Below the pieces are notes generated by a model. It was not told where the DNA came from and searched no databases. It saw nothing but the letters and a program-made list of their open reading frames with translations. Below are positions 36,705 to 47,564 of a stretch of 64,000 nt of DNA, in pieces. Each line of letters begins with the position of its first letter. Position 1 is the first letter of the stretch. The position numbers and the translations under genes were made by a program. Source of the DNA: Taxillus chinensis (Eukaryota > Streptophyta > Magnoliopsida > Santalales > Loranthaceae); the NCBI GenBank assembly GCA_023512835.1, contig CM042088.1, positions 37,650,164-37,714,163 of the forward strand, read 5' to 3'.

Positions 36705-38021
36705 ATGGAGTCGGCAGAGAGTTGTTACACCAGTAACTGCCAATGCTGGGTGGTTTACTTACCTTCCCTAGACATAGAAAGAAGGAAGGCGGCAGATCCC
36801 CTTGGTCGACCCGGGCAGGCTCGACTTCTATGGTTTGTCTCACATAGGAACACGCCTAAAGTAAGGTTGCTGGGATGTTTCCTTAAGGACAGGGACACCC
36901 ACAAGAAATTCGAAGAGATAGATCTGTATGATTGGTATGAAGATTTGGTGATTCCCGGTGACGACGACCAAGGCGGCAGCGACATCATCACCCATATTCC
37001 ACCACCCCCGACATCAACCATATTATTATCCTTACCCTTGTTTTCATTGACCCGCACTCAGATTGATGACGACGGTGACGTACTGAAACCAGGGGTGAAT
37101 GAAGATGTCGGGATGTCCTATTCCTTACCCCTCTACCCTCCTCCCTCCGAGCTGATTCCCTCCCAGGAGCATCATATCCCAGATGATGTGTACAATGCAG
37201 CGCTGATTGGCTCCTGCAACGGCCTCTACTGTCTGCGGTCCGGACCTGTGCGCATGGAGGTTTCTGTGATCGTGTGGAACCCTACAACTGCTGTGTCTAG
37301 ACAATTGCCGCCTTTCTCATGTTCTTACCCGAATGGTCTGATTTTTGGGTTCGGTTACGATCACTCCTCTGAGGATTACAAGGTGGTGAAGATCGTTGCA
37401 GACACGCTTGAGGTTGAGGTTTTCTCCCTCTACTCTAATTCTAATGCGAATTCTTGGAGGACCGTTCATGCTTTTCCCCAACCCTGCGATTTTCAGCGGT
37501 ATCTCTCTAATGGGGCCGTCTCTGTTGCGGGATGCCTGAATTGGCTTGTTTCTGCTGATGATCGGGCCAGGGTTGCTTCATTCAATCTCGCTACCGAAAC
37601 GTTTAGATTTCTGCCCCTGCCTCCTACCTATGGCACCCGATCCCATTCTCTCGATATATCATCACTTTGGATTCTGGACGGATGTCTTTCGTTTGTCACC
37701 ATACAGGGGTTTTCGCCCGATTGGCGGCCTTCGTGGCGTTATAGGGTGTTTGACATCTGGATAATGAGAGAATACGGCGTCGAATCATCGTGGACCAATG
37801 CTGCCACAGTAATGTTTCCCCAATCTGTTATCTCCCCCTATCGAATCCTCTACCTATCGAAGGATGTCTTGATTCTAGATGTCCAACTCCAACTCCAACC
37901 CTCGAGACTCTTTGTGTTTAACCTCAAACAAAACTCGCTAGTGTGTCCTCACATCCAAGGTGCCACTGAAAGGCATGGTGGGGTAGAGCCCTATGTGCAG
38001 AGTGAGGTTTCCCCTTACTGA
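36705..38021 (+). CDS. F-box-associated (FBA) domain protein, copy 3
   Basis: A 438-residue intronless frame from the first in-frame ATG. The frame stays open upstream to 36294, but only through a TTG codon and 137 codons without ATG, so I chose 36705. About residues 1-90 carry the conserved block YLPSLDIERRKAADPLGRPG; a D/S/P-rich stretch follows. An FBA-like region covers about 166-410: GSCNGLYCL, VIVWNPTTAVSRQLPPF, GFGYDHSSEDYKVVKI, EVFSLYSNSNANSWRTV, SSLWILDGCLSFV. FBA regions usually bind substrates within SCF ubiquitin ligases, but I see no N-terminal F-box (LPxxLLxxIL type) in either frame choice, so a normal SCF role is uncertain. It is the only undisrupted copy of the three. It may be a functional gene, an FBA-only protein or a recent pseudogene. 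Confidence 0.7.
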   Translation: MESAESCYTSNCQCWVVYLPSLDIERRKAADPLGRPGQARLLWFVSHRNTPKVRLLGCFLKDRDTHKKFEEIDLYDWYEDLVIPGDDDQGGSDIITHIPPPPTSTILLSLPLFSLTRTQIDDDGDVLKPGVNEDVGMSYSLPLYPPPSELIPSQEHHIPDDVYNAALIGSCNGLYCLRSGPVRMEVSVIVWNPTTAVSRQLPPFSCSYPNGLIFGFGYDHSSEDYKVVKIVADTLEVEVFSLYSNSNANSWRTVHAFPQPCDFQRYLSNGAVSVAGCLNWLVSADDRARVASFNLATETFRFLPLPPTYGTRSHSLDISSLWILDGCLSFVTIQGFSPDWRPSWRYRVFDIWIMREYGVESSWTNAATVMFPQSVISPYRILYLSKDVLILDVQLQLQPSRLFVFNLKQNSLVCPHIQGATERHGGVEPYVQSEVSPY

Positions 38022-38560
38022 AGGTAATCACCATCCCTAGATTGTCTGCCCCCTGCTTATATATGTTTACTTGAGTAATTTTCATTTCTTACTGCACCAG
38101 TGTCACCATGAATGTGACTTATTCGGAAAAGCTCATATTTTCTGGAGTCTATATTGCTCAATCTCCTGTTGCCTGAGCACCAAACGGCCACTAGATATGC
38201 CTTGCCACAAAGTAGTATTTTCTTTCTGTCTTGCTGCACCATACCTTTACTGCGTTTTTGCCGGCCTGAATGGCAGTAATGGTCACAAGTGGGTCAAATT
38301 ACGTTGCTGGGTGTTAATATTAGTTAGATATATTAACATGCACTCAATCCTTACTTTCTCGTACTAACGAAAATAATTAGGATGCACCCCATTCAAAATA
38401 TATATGGTTATTTTTCGTTGGTCTTCTTTGGCCTTTATTTATTTTAATTTTTATTTTGTTGTGCCTTTTATGTAACATTTGATTAAGTTGGATGATTTGT
38501 GTTGGATGCTTTCATTCTTATGTGTGTACATATAAATAAACATATACGAATGATTTCATT
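38022..38560 (+). other. 3' flank of FBA copy 3
   Basis: Paralogous to 17533-18120. Lacks the MITE seen after copy 1. Confidence 0.75.
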
Positions 38561-38644
38561 AAATCAAATTTAAATGAAATCTGACAGTTCATATTAATTT
38601 TGTTCATTTTAAAATAGTTGTTCATCTTTACAAGTTAGTATTAT

Positions 38645-38647
<3 letters not shown>

Positions 38648-38681
<34 letters not shown>
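38648..38681. repeat. (AT)n microsatellite
   Basis: AT run just before the repeated unit boundary. Confidence 0.9.
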
Positions 38682-38682
<1 letters not shown>

Positions 38683-38688
38683 TTATAT

Positions 38689-39090
38689 ATTAATGAGTGA
38701 ACTTGTATAGTACTAAACTTGAATTTGGATCAAGCTTAATTGAGTCAGTTCTCGAGTGTATCGGCTTATTTATATACCTAATAATATATAATAAAATAAT
38801 TAATACCGACGCCAAAGTTTACGTTATACATGTACATACATACATCAGAGCTCTATATGATCGTCAATCATCTTTATTTATAATTTTTTTAAAAACACAA
38901 AATGTCACCATATACCATTTGTTTTTTTGCTGTTTGATAATTTTTTTGCTTTTTTAAAAACACAAACGTCACCTTATATTATTTGTTTTCGTTTTTAAAA
39001 TGTGATAGCTGTTTTTCGAGTATAAAAAATATAAAATTAAAATAATAAAATATTATTTTTATTCTTGACCTAAAAAAAGTAAAAATAAAA
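38689..39090 (+). repeat. Direct repeat at right edge of FBA unit 3
   Basis: Second copy of 35456-35850. Beyond 39100 the homology stops, so a fourth FBA unit is not present here. Confidence 0.8.
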
Positions 39091-39600
39091 TTTTATTATT
39101 TTTAACTTTTAATTTTCAAAAATATGTATTACATTTTTAAAATAAAAACAAAAAATACCCTGAGCACCCCAACGAACCCCAGCCTTCGTGAGATTGTTTC
39201 TTCCCGAACTCTTAACAAATGCAGTATTTGTCATTGGACAGCTAAGCACGTTTCTTCGTCTTTTCCATAATGGGCCACGCTATCAATGGGTGATAATTGC
39301 CATGGAATAAAATATTCATTTCCAAAGAAAAAGCTCTTAATAGGTGGAATGGAATAAATACAGGACCAGGGAATCACAACCAGTATGTCAAAATAGTGCT
39401 CATTGACTGTCGACCAAAATTCAATTTCAATCAATTATATTTTAAGTATGAATCGTTTTTTGGTATATTGTGATTAATTTTTGTACAATGGAATATATTA
39501 AGGACTTATAAATAGAGTTCTAGTATAGGGTGGTTGTGATAATTAAATTGTGATTTGTTCAATTCACGCAGTTTAGGTTTTAATCATTGGTTCAATTAAT
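39091..39600. other. AT-rich spacer, nothing recognised
   Basis: No coding frame of note on either strand. Confidence 0.5.
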
Positions 39601-39619
39601 TTTTATTTTTTGAAGTCAT

Positions 39620-40185
39620 CTTACACGTGGGTTACACGGATGCATGGAGCGATCCTCAATGCAGTTAGAACTATACAAAAAAGATTTAATTTACTTATAC
39701 TTCTAACATCTTAGAGTTCCACATCCACAGTAATAAATCAGAGACTCTTTTCGAGAAGATCATTGATGAAGCTCAGCAACCGAGAAGTTCAGTTCCAAGA
39801 ATGTCTCAGGGATTGCCTATAAATATAAGTCTTATATATTCGTATAAGTGTGCTTTTTAAGGTGTACGTGCGCTAGTGCTTAGAATTTGTTATACTTGAT
39901 AGAGTGTGCGTAATTGTTAAGGTTCAGAGTGTTACTATAAGCTATAGAGAGATATTCTTCAATAGATACAAAGCCTGTGCAAACAGCTTATTTTGCTATT
40001 CATTTTGTTGTAATTATCTTTTGATAATAATACAAAATACTTTCACTATCTGATTGTTTTCCGCATTGATCTATTCATTCAATGAGAAATAGTGTTGTGC
40101 CAGAGAGCAGAAAAGAGTTTCTAAAAGAGCCTATTCACCCCCCCCCCTCTAGTTTCTTCGGGACCAACAGATTGCCTATGGTATC
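39620..40185 (+). repeat. LTR-end-like or pararetroviral leader-like segment
   Basis: A TATA-like GCCTATAAATATAAG (39816-39830) precedes a long T-rich leader. It ends TATTCACCCCCCCCCCTCTAG...GGGACCAACA (40133-40172), a signature of plant Copia LTR 3' ends; similar text may also occur in caulimovirid leaders. A weak TGGTATC near 40179 could be a degenerate initiator-Met primer site. It lies in the opposite orientation to the viral coding fragment that follows. Confidence 0.4.
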
Positions 40186-40389
40186 TTTGTTATTGTTTCT
40201 AACTCGCTCTCCTAAAAAGGTAGGTAAACTAGCTAAAAGCTTTTCTTTCCAAAATGGTTGGTTTGAATCTTCTCGGAGCATAACCCAAGTAAGAAAAGTG
40301 TTTTTGTGATATTAAAAATCAGATAATTTTCTACAATGAATGTTAGAAAGAAGTTTAACATTTTTGTTTTTTAGATGAGAGGAATCACC

Positions 40390-42661
40390 AATGAAATGGA
40401 TACTTATTGAAAGAATTAAGGTAACAACAACATCAAGAATTGTTTCATATTGGTGATCCAGGATGGGAGTATTACTTTCATCAATTTTGACACTAGTGAG
40501 AATTATTTCTTTTTGGAGAGAAAAAAGATAAAAATCTCACTAGCCTTTGAGTTGATCAGAGAAACTTGAGATGAGGAGTTCTGCAATTACTCTCTCGGAG
40601 AGATTGGTTTAAGTTGTGTATGCATTAGAGGCCATAGTCATTTGGTGAAGGAGATTAAGAATATTATATTCAGAACGACCATCTATGTTTTATTCATAAA
40701 CAGTAGAAGCACTGAACTGTGATTGGGTGAAAAGTCCTCAGTGTTAACCAATATCAGAAGCAGCTGCCATGGGAATTGGTTTTGGAGTTGGCCAATTAAA
40801 GTTATTGATTTGAGGAATAGGAGATAAGGGAGAATTGTCTTCTATGATTGGTTTTGTAAAGACGGCAGGAGTTTCAGGAACTATCTTGGAGGAGGATGGT
40901 TGTTGAGATGGTGTTTTAGGGTCATTTGAAGAAGAAAAGGATTCTTCAAGTTTATTTAATTATGTTTTTAGATGAGCTAATAATTCATATTTGGACAGGT
41001 CAAAGTCGTGTTAACTATGTCTAGATATTTGAAATGGTTTTAAAATAAGGGTTTGTATTTGTGAATGTGAATGGTTATTATTTTCTAGCGTAAGTTTTGC
41101 TAATTGGTTTGTAATTATTTGTAAATGGACATTTGTAAAATTCTTTTGTTGGATTATATTGCAAAAATTTGTATTTGTATTATCACTTTGATTTTTGTAA
41201 GGAGTAGCATCTACCTTTTGATTAAAATGAGAAATCTTAATGAATATATAAGGGGGATGAATAGACTAAATTTTGGTGTTATTATCAGAGAGTTCTCAAG
41301 TTGGGTATAATGGTTCACAGAGCTTGGAGTTCGTGGGTTCCTATTCGGGAATATGGATGAATAATGGGTGTAATAGTTTTAAAAGGATAAGTGATCAAAT
41401 TTTCAGAAGCATAAATTTCAAACCAATCAAAAAATGAGATTTAGATATTATGATTTTGGAGAAAAGAATAAAATTGAGTTTGAATTTCTTGACGTGTTTC
41501 ATTAAAATGTTTAAAAAACCAATTTTGTTTTTGTTCATTATGTTGAGAGTAAAAGTCATCATGAAGTTGTTGTTTGTTAATTTTAATTAGGATTTGTAAA
41601 ACATTTAATTCATTTTGAATATTTTCAGTAAAAGCAGAGAAAGATAGAGAAGGTGGAGAAGAATGATTGGAGTTATTTGGAGAAGGAGGTGATTGTGGAC
41701 TTTTTGATTTAGGTTTTGGTTGGTAAAGAGGTCGTGGTATTTGGGACCTATATTCTACATTTTGGAAAGAGGTGGATAATTTAGGCTTATGGGGAAATTA
41801 AATGTAAAAAATTGAGGGGGAGATAATTTAATGGAAGGTATATGGAAAGTTGTGAATGTAGATGTGGAACCGGCATCATAGAACCTTGAAGAAGAAGACC
41901 GTTTGAATTGAAGCTTAACTATCCCATCATTATATTGGATAATTTGATGAAGGTCAGAATAGGGAGTTGAAGTTGGAGGTGGCAGTGGGAGAACAGCTCT
42001 TTCTAATAACCATTTTTGAGGAAGATTGACATCTTTCCATTGGATTGTTCTCGGAATAATGATATTTGATTTTGAAAAATTAGTTTAAAGGAAAAGGGTT
42101 TCACCTTTTTTACTTTGTATCTTATGTTTAGTTGCAAATGCAGAAATCATGGCTTTATAATGTATTTTAAATATTAAGGCAATGGGTATTGAGCCTTCAA
42201 GCATTTTGTAGTTGTGAGTTTAAATTTGGAGAGTAAGAGATTTTAAAACATGTTTATCATTGAGAGAAAGAGTAAGGTTTATATAACAATAAAAAAAAGA
42301 GTAGTCCACTACATAAGCTAGATTCAACAAAGCTTAAAAGAGAATCATAAAAATTTATAAAACGTGTGTCCCGAAGAACACAAATAATGGATGTATTTAA
42401 CCCTTCTTTTGTGAGTGGTTTAATGCCTATTTGAACAAGACCAATATGTATATATTTGAAGTTCTTTGCAAGATGATGTTGAATAGATTTGGGAGAGAGA
42501 ATTTGAATTGATTCAAAGGGCTTTGTTATTTGGATATCATGTTCTTTAGTTTTAATTGTGAAATCAAATTTTGAAACGAGAAAAGAGAGATTATTTGTAA
42601 ATTTGATCTTCATGAACCTTGGGAATCTTCTAATTATTAATATATTTTTCAAAGTTTTCAA
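40390..42661 (-). pseudogene. Endogenous caulimovirid fragment (movement protein, then capsid region)
   Basis: The frame at 42661-42257 and its continuation in another frame to about 41810 resemble the movement-protein domain of plant pararetroviruses (florendovirus/petuvirus-like): a KYIHIGLVQIGIKPLT block, then INFYDSLL. In infection that protein guides cell-to-cell movement. Further along the same strand (about 40990-40400), interrupted frames resemble the N-terminal capsid region of the same polyproteins, including NNFNWPTPKPIP. The order MP then CP is as expected. Multiple stops and frame changes break it throughout, and protease, RT and RNase H are absent. An old, inactive insertion. 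Assignment is by family resemblance only. Confidence 0.6.
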
Positions 42662-42706
42662 TTATTATTTCTTCAAAATTAATAGGGGAGGAGGAAGAAA
42701 GGGAAG

Positions 42707-42854
<148 letters not shown>

Positions 42855-42964
42855 AGATAATGAGCACGATGGTAAAGGACGAAGTAGCCGGAAGGACTCT
42901 CGTTATTCTCCCCCCCCCCCCCTCGCTTTCCCCCACTACCCCCCCCCTAGAACTCTAATACCAA

Positions 42965-43870
42965 TGGAGAAACGGAATGGAAGCGTGACTATTAGAACTG
43001 TTTTTTAAATTATTGGTACGTGATGTTGTTTGTACCTGAGGTTTCCTTCCGAGAAGGATGCTACAGGTTTCTAGCTAATATACCAATATTGTTTTTAATA
43101 TTTTTAATATTTATTTTGTTTTCTTTTTAAAACATAAGTGAACTAATAAGACAAACAACAATAATAACACAAGACTTTAAGAAAAGTAGAAAGCGAGGTA
43201 AAAGAAAAGTAAGCTAATAATGACAAAATATAATAATGGCCTGTAGGGTTCACATAGAGAAAAAGAAAAAAAAAGGGAAAAAGACTACTTAATTATTATA
43301 ATATATATTACAATACTTTATATATGTGTATATATAATTTAAATAACCACAACATAAACCATATTAGTTTCTAGATTCGTATTGGTTAATAAGACCGTAT
43401 TGGATCTAGATCCCATATTGGTTTAAGTATGGGATCCAAAAAATATAATATATATATATATATATATATATTTACATAAATATAGAAAGGGGTTGAGAGA
43501 TGAGAGAAAATAAGAAAAAGAACAATTTATTTCATTAATAAACTTTGAAATACATGTACCAACCTTTAATACAAACCTTTGGAATTTGAAAATGAAATTA
43601 CAACATCGAAGCTTCAATCGAGCATCCTTGAAAATAAAACTTAAACTAAATTTGGAAGATGAAAGAAAAAGGAAAGAAGCTTTGTATATGGAGGAAGGAG
43701 CTTTGTAATGAGGGAGGAGAGAGGAGCTCTCAGGAAGAGAGTATGTGTGTGTGTGTGGAGTGTAAGCTTGGGTGTTCAAAGCTTATGAAAGAAGGAGGAG
43801 GGAGTCTCCTTATATAGGCACGGGACGAGACTTCTAGAGAAATGAAGGGCAACTTTAAAATTTGACTTTT
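42965..43870 (-). repeat. LTR-like arm, left half of head-to-head inverted repeat
   Basis: Reverse complement of 43893-44841 with moderate divergence. Reading leftward it contains GCCTATATAAGG (TATA-like, reverse of about 43807-43818), AATGAAATAAAT, and an end TTTCTCCA directly followed by TTGGTATTAGAG (reverse of 42953-42964), close to the Met-initiator primer-binding site TTGGTATCAGAG. This is the layout of an LTR followed by its primer site. Confidence 0.6.
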
Positions 43871-43892
43871 GATTTTTGTTACCTTTCTCTAG

Positions 43893-43989
43893 TCAATTTC
43901 TAAAGTTGCCCTTTCTTTCTCTGAAAGACTCCTCTCGTGCCTATATAAGGAGACTCTCTCCTTCTTTCATAAGCTTTGAGAACCTAAGC

Positions 43990-44027
<38 letters not shown>

Positions 44028-44841
44028 CATTACAAAGCTCCTTCCTCCATGTACAAAGCTTTCCTATAAAACTTCTCTCTTTCTTCTTACATCTTTCAAT
44101 TTTAGTTTAAATTTTATTTTCAAGGATGCTTGATTGAAGCTCTAACGTTGTAATATCATTTCCAAATTCTAAATGTTTGTATCAAAGGTTGGTATAAAAG
44201 TTTGTACATGTATTTCAAAGTTTATTAATGAAATAAATTATTTTTTTCTTATCTTCTCTCTTCTCCTGACTCCTTTTTATATTTATGTAAATACATATAT
44301 ATATATATATGTATGTTCTAGTATAAAGTATATTATATATATATATTATATTTTTTGGATCTCATACTTAAACCAATACGGGATCTAGATCTAATACGGT
44401 CTTATTGACCAATATGGATCTAGAAATTTATATGGTTTCTGTCGTGGTGATTTGAATTATATATACACATATATATAAAGTATTGTAATATATATATATA
44501 TATACTATAATAATTAAGTAGTCCTTTTTTTCCTTTTTCTTTTTTTCTTTATATGGATCCTATAGGCCATTATTATGTTTTTTTATTATTAGTTTATCAT
44601 TCTTTTACATCACTTTCTACTTTTCTTAAAGTCTTGTGTTATTATTGTTATTTATCTTATTAGTTTACTTTTATGTTATAAAAAGAAAATGAAATAAATA
44701 TTAAAAATATTTCAAAAGATATTTATATATCGACTGAAAACCAATAACATCCTTTTCAGAATGAAATCTCAGACACAAACAACATCACGCACCAATAATT
44801 AAAAATGGTTCTAATAATCACACTTCCACTTCGTTTCTCCA
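43893..44841 (+). repeat. LTR-like arm, right half of head-to-head inverted repeat
   Basis: Mirror of 42965-43870 with the same order: CTATATAAGG at 43941-43950, a (TC)n run, AATGAAATAAAT near 44227, and an end TTTCTCCA followed by TTGGTATCAAAT (44842-44853). No internal retroelement coding follows on either outer side. The two TATA-like boxes are about 125 bp apart and point outward. Confidence 0.6.
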
Positions 44842-44884
44842 TTGGTATCAAATAATGTCAATATATATGTTCTAATACCAATGG

Positions 44885-44949
44885 TATATTCCGTTTTCAA
44901 TTATATGTATACATATAACCTCCATATTGTGATTCCATTTCCGAAAACA

Positions 44950-45005
<56 letters not shown>

Positions 45006-45200
45006 AACAGTAAAAGATTACATTTCCTCCGTGTATTATATATTGTATGCAATATTCTGTTTTTAGTTATATGTATACATATAACATTCAAATTGTGATT
45101 CCATTTACAGATACCATATATATATATATATATGAGAAACGGTAAAAAATTACATTTCCTTCATGTATTATATAGTGTATGCAAAAACCGTTTAATTGGA
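44885..45200. repeat. Two tandem copies of an about 170-bp unit around (AT)n
   Basis: Each copy contains TATATGTATACATATAAC, then TTGTGATTCCATTT, an AT run (44949-45001 in the first) and AACGGTAAAA/AACAGTAAAA with TTACATTTCC. Confidence 0.7.
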
Positions 45201-45735
45201 TTTTGTATACAATGTATACATTACTAATGTATTATAAATATATTGGTAATACAATATATAGTATATACTTGTATTATAAATGTATATATTACATTTTATA
45301 AATGTAATATTTATACATGCTCATAATACTGTATACATGTATTATAAATGTATGTATACTATATACATATATGTATATATTTATACATTGATAATATAAA
45401 TCTTTTGGATATCGGAATATATATACTGTATATATATACATATGTATGTGTATTTTAGATCTTTTTATATACATTTCCTCAGTATATTATATATTGTATG
45501 AAAAAATCCATATCGGAAAATCCATGTATATATACATTGTATAACCAATATACAATTTGGAAATCGTTACGCTTGGTATATCGAATCTAATATTTTTAAT
45601 TCCGGTTATATGTATTTGTATATACATATACATATACATATATATACATATATATACACATACATATACACATATATACATATATATACACATACATACA
45701 TACATATATATATATACATACACATACATACATAC

Positions 45736-45767
<32 letters not shown>

Positions 45768-45776
45768 ATATATCAT
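45201..45776. repeat. AT/CA-rich low-complexity block
   Basis: Mostly permutations of TATATACATA; 45605-45772 is an ACATATATATAC minisatellite. Frames here are artefacts. Confidence 0.8.
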
Positions 45777-45819
45777 CAAGAGTGTAATATGGTGACAGTT
45801 GCGATCATACTTACAGTAA

Positions 45820-46030
45820 TTTGACCCACAAGTGCCACGTACCGTAGAAAAGAGACGAGCAGGCAACTATACCATGAGAACTGGTTATCCAAGGATGGCA
45901 CATCAAACATTTCAATCCGAACTGTTGCTCGGATTTCCTTTTTCCCTCTTTGGGTGAACACTGCCCCTCTCTTTACCTCTTCAATTCTACCGCTGGGACT
46001 GCTGTGGTCTACGCAGCAACAGCTGGAGTG
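45820..46030 (-). other. Possible orphan coding exon, unrecognised
   Basis: A minus-strand segment of about 70 open codons with normal amino-acid composition (VKRGAVFTQRGKKEIRATV, then a hydrophobic [18 protein letters not shown]). It ends at a good-looking donor, ACT|GTAAGTATG. No partner exon is visible in the AT repeats beyond. I do not recognise the family. It overlaps the probable RABA5 polyadenylation region, so it may be chance. Confidence 0.2.
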
Positions 46031-46034
46031 TTGT

Positions 46035-46045
46035 AATTTTTTTAT
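46035..46045 (-). terminator. Candidate poly(A) signal of RABA5 gene
   Basis: On the minus strand GATGAATAAAAAAA occurs about 390 bases after the stop codon, a plausible AATAAA-type signal. Others could serve. Confidence 0.3.
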
Positions 46046-46427
46046 TCATCCTTAATGCAAAATTTTAGCTTCAGCCAGCCACAGTGCTGTGGTGATAACG
46101 GAAAGGGGTAGGAGCAATGATCAAGTATTGATCAATAAAACAGATTCCATAATAACACCCAAAAAAATGCAGCATTATACCACAATATTTTTCAATCCTC
46201 TTTAGATCAATTTACATTTTCTACACAATTTTCTCCTCCGCAATCATAAGAACCATGGATGTGAAAAGAATGTTGTTTGAACCAACATTTTAACAGTGCC
46301 ATAAAATTTGAATTCCATATGGAAAAGGAGATGTGGGAAAGAAGTCGGTAATGGAAATTCAAACCCTGCACAAGGGGAAGAAAAGAGAAGGGCAAAAGTA
46401 TGATAAAAAACCAATTTGATGCTACTC

Positions 46428-47564
46428 CTAAGATGAACAGCACCACCCAGCTTTCTTTTGCTCTTCAACATTTTCTTCAACCTTCTCTTCTCCCTGCAAC
46501 ACAACAGTCTTTCCATTGCCCATCCAAGCTGTGTCATTTTTCTTGAGCTCTTGCGAGAGCATAACTTTCCTGCTTAGAATATTGTAAATCTCTTTGACAA
46601 CTGTCTGAAATGCGGCAGATACATTGGAGGAATCAAGGGCTGAGGTTTCTATGAAAAACAAACTTTCGGCCTCTGCCAAAGTTTTCCCTTCAGCTGTGGT
46701 CACCTCCCTAGCCTCCTTGAGATCAGACTTGTTGCCAACAAGTATTGTAACGACATTCATGTCAGAATGAGCTGCTCACCCGGGGAAAAAATATAAAAAT
46801 ATATCAAACCGCCTATTATTAAACAATAAAGATACAAACCCCAGCTTGCAACCAAAAGGTAAAGCACACAAGTAACAATAAAAATCAGTAGAGAAATAGG
46901 TGGATGGAAAGAAAACTACACCAAAAACCATGGACACAAACTAGAATACTTTTTTTTTTCAATAAATACAAACTGGAATACACTTGACGCCAAAAGATTC
47001 ATTTGCCCCTGTGTGCCTAATGTAATTTGTGTCACTGAATCACCGTACTAAAACCCCCTAGGTTTGGACATACAACACATAAAAGGGTTCAGGGAACTCT
47101 TTAATAGCCCAATGAACATCAATAAGGAAAGAATGACATTGATTGAAACATGTTGAGAAACAAATGTGCCCCTAAAGGAAATATAGAAACAAATGACTAC
47201 AAGAAAATTTGTATTGTTACGTACTGTGGAGTTCATTAAGCCATCTGCCAATGCTTTCAAATGTCTGACGTCTACTGATGTCATATACTAGAAGTGCACC
47301 GACTGCACCTCTGTAATATGCAGATGTAACAGCCCTAAATCGCTCCTGCCCTGCCGTATCCCAGATCTGTGCTTTAATTTCCTTCCCATTAATATCTATC
47401 TTCTGGGTTTGGAACTCTACTCCTATGGTTGATTTTGAATTAGGGTAAAACTCATCCCTCGCAAACCTTGCAAGCAAGTTCGATTTCCCAACAGCTGAAT
47501 CACCAATCAGAACAATCTTGAATAGGTAGTCCTCAGTTTGCTCCTCTTCAGAGTAAATTGCCAT
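46428..47564 (-). CDS. RABA5A: RABA5-type Rab GTPase (two coding exons)
   Basis: Exons join 47564-47225 and 46771-46428 across a GT-AG intron (donor A|GTACGT, acceptor GAGCAG|CT), giving 227 residues. Nucleotide-binding motifs are complete: GDSAVGKS (21-28), the switch region with [15 protein letters not shown] (68-74), NKSD (127-130), ETSAL (155-159). The C-terminus ends CCSS, a geranylgeranylation signal that anchors Rabs to membranes. RABA (Rab11-like) GTPases direct trans-Golgi/endosome-to-surface vesicle traffic and cell-plate delivery. [20 protein letters not shown] and the long stretch through [13 protein letters not shown] point to RABA5a among RABA5 members. All key residues are present, so it should be functional. 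Symbol by resemblance to the Arabidopsis protein. Confidence 0.93.

Noticed and set aside
45557..45866. Tyrosine/isoleucine-rich 60-86 residue frames
   Set aside because: Low-complexity ATACATAT repeats read in several frames.
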